Source: Mycoplana dimorpha (GTDB lineage Bacteria > Pseudomonadota > Alphaproteobacteria > Rhizobiales > Rhizobiaceae). From it: 64,000 nt of DNA. Location of the stretch: the NCBI RefSeq assembly GCF_003046475.1, contig NZ_PZZZ01000002.1:186001-250000 (forward strand), in the 5' to 3' direction. The translations under genes and the position numbers were made by a program. The notes beneath the pieces are model-generated. The model was not told the DNA's origin. It did not search any database and worked only from the letters and a program-made list of their open reading frames with translations. Numbering within the stretch: position 1 is the stretch's first letter; the number at the start of each line of letters is the position of its first letter. Below, in pieces: positions 53,844 to 62,383 of the stretch.

Positions 53844-54956
53844 TCAGCGCGGGCGATCGGCCATGTCCCTGGTCTTGGCGCCGGGTATGTGCGCCCAGGC
53901 GACGAGCAGGTCGTAGAAGACGCTGAGTACGATCGGCCCGAGAAATAGGCCGATCAGCCCGTAGGATAGCGTGCCGCCGATGACGCCCATGAAGATTACC
54001 AGCATCGGCGTCTTCAGCCCCCGTGCCACCAGGATCGGCTTCATCACGTTGTCGATGATCGCGATCGGAATGAGCAGCAATGTCATGGAGATCGCATAGC
54101 CATAGTCCTTGGTCAGCCATGCCCAGATCAGGATCGGCAACAGCACGAGCGACGGTCCGAGCTGGATGATGCACAGGATCAGGATGACAAAGGTCCAGCC
54201 GCCGGCTGCCGGCACGTCGAAGATATACAGGACCAGGCCGATGAGCAGGGTTTGAACGACCGCGACGCCGATCACGCCCGTGGCGACGTTGCGGATCGTC
54301 GCCTGGGCCAAGCGCACGAACCCGACGCCTCTCAAGCCGGCCACCCGCTCGGCCAAGCGGTCGACGCCGGCGGCCAGTTGCGGTGCGGGTCCGAAGAGGA
54401 AACCGGCGATGATCACCGATGCCATGAAGCCGAGGAGGTCCAGACCGATTTTCGCGGCCTTGCCGAGAATGACGCCACCGGCTTGCAGCAGCGCCGGCTG
54501 CAGGCGCTCCATCGTCGGCGCAAGATTGCTGGAGAGTTCGGTCAGCGCGACATAGGCCCGCTCGCCGATCAGCGGCCATTTCCGCACGCTTTGCGGCGAT
54601 ATCGGCAGGGAAAGGGTTCCGGCCTCGATGTTCGTCAGCAGCCGGTGCACCGCCTCGATGAAGTTGAGCGCAATGGCAGCCAGGGGGCCGATGATGATGC
54701 AGAGCATCAGCAGCGTGATTACCACTGCCGCAAGGCGCTTGCTGCCGCCGAACGCCACGCGCAGGGCACGATAAAACGGATAAAGAGCCACGGCGAGAAT
54801 GGCTGCCCAGATCACGATTACCGCAAACGGGGCGACCAGGGTGAGGGACCAATAGGCGAACAGGGCGACAATACCGATCTTCGCGAGATCGGTAATGCGG
54901 GTCTCGACCGAGGAGCGATCCTCGGGTTCGATTGACGGAGGCGACCTGTCGTTCAT
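53844..54956 (-). CDS. AI-2E (PerM/TqsA) family transporter
   Basis: 370 residues with about 7-8 membrane helices. Family stretches are the long N-terminal helices after a 30-residue polar start, a soluble middle part, then GVIGVAVVQTLLIGLVLYIF, GPSLVLLPILIWAWLTKDYG and FMGVIGGTLSYGLIGLFLGP. Members export varied small molecules or Na+ for H+; the substrate here is unknown. It converges on ppk2. Confidence 0.9.
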   Translation of the reverse strand: MNDRSPPSIEPEDRSSVETRITDLAKIGIVALFAYWSLTLVAPFAVIVIWAAILAVALYPFYRALRVAFGGSKRLAAVVITLLMLCIIIGPLAAIALNFIEAVHRLLTNIEAGTLSLPISPQSVRKWPLIGERAYVALTELSSNLAPTMERLQPALLQAGGVILGKAAKIGLDLLGFMASVIIAGFLFGPAPQLAAGVDRLAERVAGLRGVGFVRLAQATIRNVATGVIGVAVVQTLLIGLVLYIFDVPAAGGWTFVILILCIIQLGPSLVLLPILIWAWLTKDYGYAISMTLLLIPIAIIDNVMKPILVARGLKTPMLVIFMGVIGGTLSYGLIGLFLGPIVLSVFYDLLVAWAHIPGAKTRDMADRPR

Positions 54957-55122
54957 CGTGGTCCCACGAAGGCGAAGAAAAGCCGTGCTCGCCCGCCTGC
55001 CGCCGGTATGCGCATGCGAGCCTTCGCGCCGAACGCACCCAAAACTGTCCTGAGTGGGCGTTGCACTCCCACGCCACGCCCGATCGGCAAACCGGAAAAC
55101 TGTGAGCCGGGCTGACCGGTTT

Positions 55123-55593
55123 CTAGCTTACGGGCGGCTCCCAGTTCAGATAGAAGCCGATGTCCCCCGGAACCCCACCCGGAAAGCTCACGACCATCGC
55201 CTTCAGCCGGTAGCCCTGGGGCTGGGCCAGCTCCTTGAAGCGGTCGTAGAGTTCCTTCGCCTTTCCCTGCAGCGTCTGCGGCCAGTCGGGATCGGCATTG
55301 TTGATCGCCCGCCCGCTGTCGGTGCAGAAGTCCGACGGGAACGTGTAGACGAGCGCCTCCATCTTGCCTTCCTTGACGGCTCTGGCGACGATGTTGCGGA
55401 TCATCGACTGCTCCTGCGCGCCGACGTGCTTGTGGAAGAAGTCGTCGGTGAACTTGGACAGTTCCTGCAGTTTCCGCTCGCGGAGCTTGTCTTCCCGATC
55501 CATTTCGGCGAGCTGGGCCTCCAGCATTTGCCTGCGCAACTGGTCGGCGCTGAGGACAGGCTCATTGGGGTCAGGCTTTTGAGTCTCGCTCAT
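55123..55593 (-). CDS. Conserved hypothetical protein
   Basis: 156 residues, soluble. A charged helical N-terminal third (QLRRQMLEAQLAEMDREDKL) is followed by a mixed domain with VYTFPSDFCTDSGRAINNADPDWP near residue 83 and a C-terminal strand region GDIGFYLNWEPP. I do not recognise a named family, though it looks like proteins common in Rhizobiales. It stands alone between two minus-strand genes. Confidence 0.7.
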   Translation of the reverse strand: MSETQKPDPNEPVLSADQLRRQMLEAQLAEMDREDKLRERKLQELSKFTDDFFHKHVGAQEQSMIRNIVARAVKEGKMEALVYTFPSDFCTDSGRAINNADPDWPQTLQGKAKELYDRFKELAQPQGYRLKAMVVSFPGGVPGDIGFYLNWEPPVS

Positions 55594-55728
55594 ATCAGAA
55601 CTCCCGACATATCTATGGTCATGATATGCCCGGTGGGCGATGCCACAAGGTAAAATACAAGAGCGCGTTCGTAAGATACTCCCGGTCAGCCGGCGAGCTT
55701 TGCGCGGGGTGCTTGCGCCCTTTCGGCG

Positions 55729-56382
55729 TCACGGACACCAGGACTGGCGCTCGCCCGTCCATGGGCGTGCCAGCCCCTTGGCGACCAGGGCATCACCGAT
55801 CGACCGACCGTTGCGGCGCACGATCCGCAGCTTGCGGCCATGCTGGTCTTCGTCGATCGGCTTCCACGCCGCGAGTTCGAATTCGCCCGCGTTCAGCAGG
55901 ATGCGCAAAGCTTCCTTGGCGTCGCCACCGAGGTTGCGCTCACGGTCGCATTTCGCCTCCTTCGTGGCCGGCACATAGATGTCGGCCACCCGTATTTGCT
56001 CGCCGCGGTAGATGAAATTGCCACCGTCGATGATGCAATTGTCCTGCCGGATCCCGCAGTAGAAGAAGGTGGCGCCGCCGGCGCCAGGGTTTGCCGAGGC
56101 GGGGGGCCCGGGCTTGGCGGCGGCCGTCTCCGACGGCCTGCTATCCGGCGTGGGGGCAGCGATCCGTTGCGGTGTGGTCACGGGCGTGCGCACGGGAGTC
56201 TTCGTCTCGGTCCCGCGGCGCCAGAGCGCCTGCCAATCATGCATGGCGGGCAGGTGTTCGCGGCCCAGCATTGCTGCGATCAGCGCAGAGCCGAGCAGGT
56301 ACCAGGGCAACATGCGGCCACGTCGGGAGGCGGGCTTGCGTGTTCTGCTCGACGGTCGTCTCTTGGTCTTGCGGGGGGCCAT
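55729..56382 (-). CDS. Membrane-anchored thermonuclease-like protein
   Basis: 217 residues. A basic N-terminus and one helix (LPWYLLGSALIAAML) are followed by a proline- and alanine-rich linker and a C-terminal SNase-like fold. The domain retains GNFIYRGEQIRVADIYVP, AKEALRILLNAGEFEL and GDALVAKGLARPW. The usual catalytic Arg/Glu pattern of staphylococcal nuclease around RLIGIDTPE is not preserved (RVADIYVPA), so nuclease activity is doubtful. The start at 56382 discards an upstream extension without a membrane-compatible sequence. Confidence 0.75.
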   Translation of the reverse strand: MAPRKTKRRPSSRTRKPASRRGRMLPWYLLGSALIAAMLGREHLPAMHDWQALWRRGTETKTPVRTPVTTPQRIAAPTPDSRPSETAAAKPGPPASANPGAGGATFFYCGIRQDNCIIDGGNFIYRGEQIRVADIYVPATKEAKCDRERNLGGDAKEALRILLNAGEFELAAWKPIDEDQHGRKLRIVRRNGRSIGDALVAKGLARPWTGERQSWCP

Positions 56383-56598
56383 TTCGAATCCTTGGCTCTC
56401 CTGGCCGTAGTAGCCCCGGTTCGGTCGAGCTGTCAAAGCGCCGCGTAGCGCCGTCACCCGCCGGCCGGAACGGCGTCAGTGACAGGCGTAAAGATTTCTT
56501 TACTTCCAACGGTCACGGTTTTTTGTTCATCTGCCGTTCAGAAATCCCGCTTTCGTGCTGCGCCGTGGTGTAGCCTGACGCGGCAAAGGAGAGACGAG

Positions 56599-56724
56599 AT
56601 GATTCGCACCACCCTGTCCGTGACGGTGTTTGTCACGTTCGTCGCCATCATGTTCGGCCTTGCGTTGCTGCCGGACCTGGTCGACGCGATGAACGATCCC
56701 GAACAGGTCGCCGTAGTCCAATAG
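56599..56724 (+). CDS. 41-residue single-pass membrane protein
   Basis: The ATG has AAAGGAGAG six to eight bases upstream. The product is one hydrophobic helix (TLSVTVFVTFVAIMFGLALL) with a short acidic tail ending EQVAVVQ. It lies in the gap between the nuclease-like and DUF883-like genes, in its own direction. Unknown function; small stress membrane proteins have this form. Confidence 0.55.
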   Translation: MIRTTLSVTVFVTFVAIMFGLALLPDLVDAMNDPEQVAVVQ

Positions 56725-56962
56725 GCGGCTGCGCCCGGCGGGTCGTCGGGCAGGACCTCGCGGTGCAAAGCATGATGGTGACGCGGGCGAAGTGTCCAGC
56801 GGCCAGCATCTACTTGAGCACTCGGCGGCCGTTCTAACCGTGCCGTGGCAGGAACCTCATTGGCGCTTCCTCGTTTCAGAGGACGAAGCTTGGGCCACTG
56901 ATTGGCGATGCGGCGCCTGGAGCTTTCACGGCTTTTATAACCTGCTGAAAATGGAGGTTGTC

Positions 56963-57283
56963 ATGGCAGAGTCCGATCCTCAGAAACAGGTCACGGCGCT
57001 TCGCGAAGAAATCGACAAGCTCCGCGCCGAACTTGCAGCGCGGACCGCGGAGACCTACGAGGGTATGCGCGAGCGCGCCGGAAAGACGGGGCAGTCCGTC
57101 CGGGCAGCGGCGAGGGAGGGTGCCGACTACGTCCGCTCCGAAGGGGCCGCTGTGGCAGATACCGCGCGAGCGCATCCGGCTGCCACGTCCGCCTTGGTTC
57201 TGACGGTCGGGTTCGCCGGACTGATCCTCGGCTATCTCCTCGCCAGTGCGACGGAGCCTGCGCCTCGCCGCTACTGGCGCTGA
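56963..57283 (+). CDS. DUF883 (ElaB/YqjD) family membrane protein
   Basis: 106 residues. An amphipathic coiled coil (VTALREEIDKLRAELAARTA) is followed by a polar region and a C-terminal helix (TSALVLTVGFAGLILGYLLA), the ElaB/YqjD layout; such proteins tether ribosomes to the membrane in stationary phase in E. coli. GGAGG lies five bases before the ATG at 56963, which decides the start. Followed on the opposite strand by a protein of similar design. Confidence 0.75.
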   Translation: MAESDPQKQVTALREEIDKLRAELAARTAETYEGMRERAGKTGQSVRAAAREGADYVRSEGAAVADTARAHPAATSALVLTVGFAGLILGYLLASATEPAPRRYWR

Positions 57284-57322
57284 GTTGGCCTGCGGCCTGC
57301 GAGAGCGGGCCGCGTCAGGGTG

Positions 57323-57679
57323 TCAGCGGCCGCGCAGCCCGCACACGTAACCAACAAGTGCTGCACCGATCAGGGCGGTGAACGGATTGGCAACCACGGT
57401 GGCCCGTACGTCCTCACGCAGTGAATTCACCTGCGAGACGGCATACTGGCTGCTGCTCTCGGCGAGCAGCCCGAGCGTGGCGCGAAGCTGCGCCACCTCA
57501 TCCTTCAGCGCAGCAACCTGTTCGGCGATCGCTTCCTTGGCGGCCTCTGCGTCCGGTGCCTCCATTTCCGCTCCGGTTGCAGCGGTCTCGCTGATCATGT
57601 CCTTGCCGGATTTCGCAGGCTTCCCATCGCCAACGACGCCGAGCGGCGTACGCAGGCTGCTTTCTTTCTCGTCTGCCAT
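57323..57679 (-). CDS. DUF883-like small membrane protein
   Basis: 118 residues. An acidic N-terminal 55 residues is followed by a coiled coil (AIAEQVAALKDEVAQLRATL) and a C-terminal segment (VVANPFTALIGAALVGYVCG), again ElaB/YqjD-like. GGAGAAATCACA precedes the ATG at 57679. The frame upstream to 57832 is rejected because it lacks a ribosome site and family features. It converges with the DUF883 gene at 57283. Confidence 0.7.
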   Translation of the reverse strand: MADEKESSLRTPLGVVGDGKPAKSGKDMISETAATGAEMEAPDAEAAKEAIAEQVAALKDEVAQLRATLGLLAESSSQYAVSQVNSLREDVRATVVANPFTALIGAALVGYVCGLRGR

Positions 57680-57884
57680 TGTGATTTCTCCCTGGAATGA
57701 TGCCTCTGCGCCGTAGGAACTGGAAAGGCAGCCGTCCGGTTCCCGATAGAAACAGGCCGGTCGGAGGGAGCGCAAATCGGTGCGGCGGCATGTTTTCTTT
57801 TTGTTAACCATTCGCGCCGATGCTTGCGGCAACCGAACCTTCCTGGATCATGTCACACGGCTGTTACCCGGGCAATCTAGGAAG

Positions 57885-58022
57885 AGGGTGCAAGGCAGTT
57901 CGCTGCACTTGGCGAGTTCAGGATTGTCCTGCTGATGCTGACCACGGATGTACTGGCAGCGCAGGGGGCATCGCCCCGGTTTGCACCGGGCATGGGAAGC
58001 GGGGTCAAAGCCCCGCTTTTTC
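57885..58022 (+). ncRNA. Candidate small RNA ending in a terminator
   Basis: No frame in this stretch is convincing, yet it holds a series of short hairpins: GTGCA..TGCAC, CAGGATTGTCCTG, GGGGGCATCGCCCC, then an intrinsic terminator at 57998-58022. The pattern is that of an independent small RNA, or of the 3' part of a structured leader. The promoter is not identified; the 5' end given is a guess. The rest of 57680-58144 holds no gene I can support. Confidence 0.35.
57998..58022 (+). terminator. Intrinsic terminator (plus strand)
   Basis: AGCGGGG (57998-58004) pairs with CCCCGCT (58011-58017) around a 6-base loop, followed by TTTT. No protein gene ends nearby on this strand, which is the main reason to suspect a small RNA before it. 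Confidence 0.7.
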
Positions 58023-58090
58023 CATTTCCCCCAGTTCCCGTTCCGGACATTCGCCGGTCGCGGTCATTTCGCACAAACATCGGGTATGAA

Positions 58091-58119
58091 ACAAAAAACC
58101 CGGCCGCGAGGCCGGGTTT
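58091..58119 (-). terminator. Intrinsic terminator after cycM
   Basis: A perfect 10-bp stem (AAACCCGGCC at 58096-58105, GGCCGGGTTT at 58110-58119) with a 4-base loop. On the minus strand it is followed by a T-run, 26 bp past the cycM stop. Confidence 0.85.
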
Positions 58120-58144
58120 GCGCTAGGCTGTGTGGTGAAAAGGC

Positions 58145-58915
58145 TTACTGCGCTGCCGGTGCCGCCGGAGCGGTCTCCGTAGCTGCGGGTGCCTGGCCTG
58201 CAGTACCTTCCGCCGGGGCCGGAGCAGCACCTTCGGCCGGCGCCGGAGCGGCACCTTCTGCCGGGGCCGGGGCAGCGCCCTCTGCCGGGGCCTGCGCAGC
58301 ATTATCCGCGGCCGAGGGTGCGGGAGCTTCGCCGCCGGTGGCTGCTGCGCCGTCTGCCGAGGCTTCCGGCAGCGGAGCCGGGTTGTCGGAAAGCGTGCGC
58401 AGATAGGCGAGCAGGTTGGCGCGCTCGTCGTCCTTCTTCAGGCCGGCAAAGCCCATTGCGGTGCCCGCGATGTACTTCTTCGGTGCAGTGAGGAAATGGT
58501 TCAGGTGGTCAAAGTCCCAGACCTGCTTGCCGCCTTCGGAAAACGCCGTCATGGCAGCCGAGTAGCTGAAGCCCTGATGCGAAGCGATCGGGCGATTGAC
58601 GATGTCCCACAGATCCGGGCCTACCTTGTTCGGGCCGCCCTTTTCTCCGCTGTGACATGCGGCGCACTTCTTGAAGACCGCCTCGCCGGCGGTTGCATCG
58701 GCACTGGCGAGCAGCGTCGCCACGGGCACGGCCGCCGTTTCGGCGCCGCCGCCCTGGCCGCCGGCTTCGGCGCCACCTTCTTCGGCCACGATCGCAAAGC
58801 CTTCCTTCTCCGGAGCCCCGGAGTGGAAGATGCCTTCCGATGCGATCGACACCGACATCAGCACGAACACGGTACCGAGAAGGGCGCCCATGCCCATGTT
58901 CACATAAGAGTTCAT
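58145..58915 (-). CDS. cycM: Membrane-anchored cytochrome c (CycM type) with repeated Ala/Pro tail
   Basis: 256 residues. An N-terminal anchor ([20 protein letters not shown]) is followed by a linker rich in Gly, Ala and Glu, a class I cytochrome c domain with [19 protein letters not shown] and [15 protein letters not shown] (Met ligand), and a tail of about 75 residues. The tail repeats an 8-residue APAPAEGA unit three to four times. CycM-type cytochromes carry electrons between bc1 and aa3 oxidase. GGGGAG precedes the ATG at 58915. Confidence 0.92.
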   Translation of the reverse strand: MNSYVNMGMGALLGTVFVLMSVSIASEGIFHSGAPEKEGFAIVAEEGGAEAGGQGGGAETAAVPVATLLASADATAGEAVFKKCAACHSGEKGGPNKVGPDLWDIVNRPIASHQGFSYSAAMTAFSEGGKQVWDFDHLNHFLTAPKKYIAGTAMGFAGLKKDDERANLLAYLRTLSDNPAPLPEASADGAAATGGEAPAPSAADNAAQAPAEGAAPAPAEGAAPAPAEGAAPAPAEGTAGQAPAATETAPAAPAAQ

Positions 58916-59063
58916 CCGCAGCTCCCCTGGAGCCGGCACATCTCAGCCGGCCAGTCTTGAAATCGCGCGGAACCTATGTCTTTTGCTGCTTCGTTGCAAC
59001 AGTGATTGTGCACGTTGTGCTGAGACGTTTTGACACTTTTCGCGCGGTCCCGAAGGGTTGGCC

Positions 59064-59819
59064 ATGAAACTTCCGAAGTTCGAAGAAACGCTGGTGCTGA
59101 TCCCCGCCCGCATGGCCTCCACGCGCCTGCCGGGCAAGCCACTGGCCGACATTGCCGGAGTGCCGATGATCGTGCAGGTGGCACGGCGCGCAGCTGAATC
59201 CGGCGCCGGGCGCGTCGTCGTCGCCGTCGACCATCCGCAGACCTTCGATGCCGTCGCGGCCGCCGGTTTCGAGGTCGTCAAGACCCGCGAGGATCATCAA
59301 TCCGGTTCCGACCGGATCTACGAGGCGCTGCTGAAATGCGATCCTGATCGCCGCGTCCAAGTGGTGATAAACGTGCAGGGCGACCTGCCTACCATCGATC
59401 CCGCAACGATCCGCGCCGCGCTCAACCCGCTCACCGATCCCGCGACCGACATTGCCACCCTGACGACGGAAATCACCGACCCGGATGAAAAGACCAATCC
59501 GAACGTCGTCAAGGTGGTCGGTGCACCGATTGGTGAGAACCGGCTCCGCGCTCTCTACTTCACGCGTGCGACCGCTCCGTACGGCGAGGGGCCGCTCTAC
59601 CATCACATTGGGCTCTACGCCTATCGCCGCCAGGCGCTCGAAACCTTCGTCTCGCTGCCGCCATCGACCCTGGAGCGGCGCGAGTCGCTTGAGCAGTTGC
59701 GCGCGCTCGAGGCCGGTCTTCGCATCGACGTGGAGATCGTTGACACCGTTCCGCTGGGTGTCGATACTCCGGCCGACCTTGAGAAGGCTCGCCGGCTGCT
59801 TTCGGCCGTGCCCCGTTGA
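59064..59819 (+). CDS. kdsB: 3-deoxy-manno-octulosonate cytidylyltransferase
   Basis: Activates KDO to CMP-KDO for lipid A core synthesis. 251 residues. Motifs: [18 protein letters not shown] with the nucleotide-binding arginine and lysine, DHQSGSDRI near residue 82, VINVQGDLP near 97, and HIGLYAYRR near 180. The ATG at 59064 is preferred over a TTG two codons before it. Its stop overlaps the pheA start. Confidence 0.95.
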   Translation: MKLPKFEETLVLIPARMASTRLPGKPLADIAGVPMIVQVARRAAESGAGRVVVAVDHPQTFDAVAAAGFEVVKTREDHQSGSDRIYEALLKCDPDRRVQVVINVQGDLPTIDPATIRAALNPLTDPATDIATLTTEITDPDEKTNPNVVKVVGAPIGENRLRALYFTRATAPYGEGPLYHHIGLYAYRRQALETFVSLPPSTLERRESLEQLRALEAGLRIDVEIVDTVPLGVDTPADLEKARRLLSAVPR

Positions 59820-60685
59820 TGGATCGGCCCATGATGCAGAAAAACAACAAGATCGCCTTTCAGGGCGACTTCGGCGCCAATTCGGACATGGCCTGCCGCG
59901 ACATGTTCCCGCAGATGGAGCCGCTGCCGTGCCAGACGTTCGAGGAAGCCTTCCTCGCCGTGGAAAACGGCGAGGCCGATCTGGCGATGATCCCGATCGA
60001 GAACACGCTCGCCGGCCGTGTCGCCGACATCCATCATCTGCTGCCGGAGTCGCGCCTGCACATCGTCGGCGAATATTTCATGCCGATCCGGTTCCAGTTG
60101 ATGGTCCTGCCGGGCGTGACGAAGGACGAGATCCGCACCGTCCACAGCCATGTCCATGCGCTCGGCCAATGCCGCCGGATCGTGCGGATGAACGGATGGA
60201 AGCCGGTCATCGCCGGCGATACCGCCGGCGCTGCCAAGCTCGTCGCCGAAACCAGGGACCGCAGCATGGCGGCGCTCGCGCCGCGCCTGGCCTCCGAACT
60301 GTACGGGCTGGAGATCATCGCGGAGAACGTCGAGGATTCGGAGAGCAACGTCACCCGGTTCGTGGTGCTTGCGCGCGAGCCGGTCCTCCCCGCACGCACC
60401 CGGCCGGACGAGGTCATCGTCACCACCTTCGTCTTCAATGTCCGCAACATCCCGGCGGCGCTCTACAAGGCGCTTGGCGGCTTCGCCACCAACAGCATCA
60501 ACATGACGAAGCTGGAAAGCTACCAGATCGGCGGCCGGTTCTACGCAACCCAGTTCTATGCCGACATCGAGGGGCATCCGGACGATGCCAACGTGCGCCG
60601 CGCCCTCGAGGAACTCCGGTTCTTCTCGGAGAAGGTTCGCGTCCTCGGCTCCTATAGGGCCCACCCTATGCGGCTGAGCCTCTGA
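59819..60685 (+). CDS. pheA: Prephenate dehydratase
   Basis: Monofunctional enzyme converting prephenate to phenylpyruvate in phenylalanine synthesis. 288 residues. The catalytic domain has IAFQGDFGANSDMA at the start, MIPIENTLAGRVADIH near residue 58 and the conserved T-R-F in NVTRFVVL near 180. An ACT regulatory domain covers the last 85 residues (SINMTKLESYQIGGRF). The start overlaps kdsB; ATGs at 59831 or 59834 are alternatives. Confidence 0.94.
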   Translation: MDRPMMQKNNKIAFQGDFGANSDMACRDMFPQMEPLPCQTFEEAFLAVENGEADLAMIPIENTLAGRVADIHHLLPESRLHIVGEYFMPIRFQLMVLPGVTKDEIRTVHSHVHALGQCRRIVRMNGWKPVIAGDTAGAAKLVAETRDRSMAALAPRLASELYGLEIIAENVEDSESNVTRFVVLAREPVLPARTRPDEVIVTTFVFNVRNIPAALYKALGGFATNSINMTKLESYQIGGRFYATQFYADIEGHPDDANVRRALEELRFFSEKVRVLGSYRAHPMRLSL

Positions 60686-60736
60686 CCTGCCGCCGGGCCG
60701 CAGAGCCGCAACTGAGCGGTTGCCTTTCGGACAGGA

Positions 60737-61711
60737 TCAGGCGGGCCAGTCGAGCCAGTCGCGCATCAGGCGATGGGCGATTGCCCCCTTCGGCGGCGTC
60801 GTGGTCGCGCCGGTGGCGGGATCGACGATCGCGGTGCGGGCGAGCATCTCCAGCGTCTCCGCCCGCGTGAACCAGCGACAATCCTCGAGTTCCTGCTCGT
60901 CGCGGTGGATCTCGAAGGATTTAGCCTCCGCGTAGCAGCCGATCATCAGCGAATGCGGCATCGGCCAGGGCTGGGACGCGTGATAGCGCACCCGCCCGAT
61001 GCGGATGCCGGACTCTTCCAGCGTCTCCCGCCGCACCGCGTGCTCGATCGTCTCGCCGGGTTCGACGAAACCGGCCAGGCACGAATACATGCCCTCGGGA
61101 AAGTGATGGGAGCGGCCGAGCAGGCAGCGATCACGCTGGAGATCGAGCGTCAGCATGATGGCGACCGGATCGGTGCGGGGAAACGTCTGATGGCCGCAGG
61201 CCGTGCACAGCCGCCGATAGCCGCCGAGCTCCATGCGGGTGGGCGCGCCGCAGCGCCCACAGAAGCGGTTGTTGGCGTTCCAGGTCAGCAGGCTGGAGGC
61301 CTGCGCGAACTGGCCAAGCAGGTCGTCGTCGAGCATCTGCTGGCGATAGAGCGTGCGGCCGTCGGCGGCCCTCAGTGGCTCGTGCAGTGCGTCCGGGTCG
61401 GCCCGGACCGGGATCGCCAGGCGTGGCTCGCCGTTCTTCAGATAGCCGAGCAGGACCGCCTCGTCGGCGATCGGGTCCAGCCCGGCAAGTTCGTACGGAG
61501 CAAAGAGCGGATCGATGATCTTCTCGTCGTGCTTGACCACCAGCTTGCCGCCGGCAAAGGCAAGAGCATGCACGCCATCCGTATCGAAAGCGCGGTCAAC
61601 GCAGTCCTCGGCCCGATATTCCGAGCGCCGGTCCAGGCTGTTCTCGGCAAAGGCGACCATGGTGCTGGGTTCGGCGTGCGGCAGGTGCAGGTCGAAGATC
61701 GATGAGGTCAT
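60737..61711 (-). CDS. nudC: NAD(+) diphosphatase (NADH pyrophosphatase)
   Basis: 324 residues. The zinc ribbon is CGRCGAPT...CTACGHQ near residues 145-165. The Nudix box starts GFVEPGETIEHAVRRETLEE and continues SGI near 213. The downstream SQPWPMPHSLMIG is the SQPWPFPxS signature of NudC. It hydrolyses NAD(H) and probably removes NAD caps from RNA. The start overlaps the HIT gene as ATGA, so it is translated with it. Confidence 0.95.
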   Translation of the reverse strand: MTSSIFDLHLPHAEPSTMVAFAENSLDRRSEYRAEDCVDRAFDTDGVHALAFAGGKLVVKHDEKIIDPLFAPYELAGLDPIADEAVLLGYLKNGEPRLAIPVRADPDALHEPLRAADGRTLYRQQMLDDDLLGQFAQASSLLTWNANNRFCGRCGAPTRMELGGYRRLCTACGHQTFPRTDPVAIMLTLDLQRDRCLLGRSHHFPEGMYSCLAGFVEPGETIEHAVRRETLEESGIRIGRVRYHASQPWPMPHSLMIGCYAEAKSFEIHRDEQELEDCRWFTRAETLEMLARTAIVDPATGATTTPPKGAIAHRLMRDWLDWPA

Positions 61712-62118
61712 GAGCTCAGCTTTTCCAGGAGCTTGGCGGTGAAGGCCGCCTTGCTGTCCTCGTCCCAGGCTTCGGCTGCTCCGAAGCCCCAGACGGGACC
61801 CGGCCAGTTGGGATCGCCTTCGCTGCGAGCGATGACATGAATATGGAGTTGGCGCACGATATTGCCGAGTGCGCCGACATTGATCTTGGTGGCGTCGGTG
61901 GTGCGTTTCAGCGCTTCGGCGACCAGATTGATCTCGAAGGTCAGCATCGTCTGGTCGAGTGGGGTCAGGTCGAAGATCTCGCAGGCGTCGGCCCGCTGCG
62001 GCACCAGCACCAGCCAGGGCCAGCGCGCGTCGTTCATCAGCCGCAATTCGCAAAGTCCGATCTTCGTGAGCAATTCGCTGTCGCGTGCCAGCCGCTCGTC
62101 CGCCTCAAATCCACTCAA
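61708..62118 (-). CDS. HIT-family nucleotide hydrolase-like protein
   Basis: 136 residues. The histidine triad segment is QLHIHVIARSEGDPNWPGP near residues 90-109; the third position is weakened, as in many rhizobial members. It probably hydrolyses dinucleotides or adenylated compounds. Upstream of and coupled to nudC, both acting on nucleotide derivatives. The ATG gives MSGFEADERL. Confidence 0.9.
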   Translation of the reverse strand: MSGFEADERLARDSELLTKIGLCELRLMNDARWPWLVLVPQRADACEIFDLTPLDQTMLTFEINLVAEALKRTTDATKINVGALGNIVRQLHIHVIARSEGDPNWPGPVWGFGAAEAWDEDSKAAFTAKLLEKLSS

Positions 62119-62238
62119 GTCCTGCCGCTCCTTCGTCGCGCCGCCCCATTGTGAGTCATGCCACGGCTACGCCGCCCGCTCCAACAGTTTTTTGGCGCTC
62201 CGGCTTGCATTCTGGCGCAATATTGCCGATATGGAAGC

Positions 62239-62336
62239 CGGGAGGTTGGTGGTGGACGAGCCACTCGCCAACCGGGTCAGGTCCGGAAGGAAGCAGCCCT
62301 AACGAGCCCGGCACGGGTCATCGTGCCAGCCTCCCA
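62239..62336 (+). ncRNA. ffs: Signal recognition particle RNA (4.5S type)
   Basis: The terminal stem GGGAGGTTGG (62240-62249) pairs with CCAGCCTCCC (62326-62335). The conserved apical domain reads GTCAGGTCCGGAAGGAAGCA (62276-62295), the Ffh-binding asymmetric loop and tetraloop region. Size near 98 nt and position just upstream of dnaX are typical for alphaproteobacteria. Confidence 0.93.
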
Positions 62337-62383
62337 CCCAACGTCCTGTCGGGACGCGATTTTCAGGCGATACGGCAGGGGCG

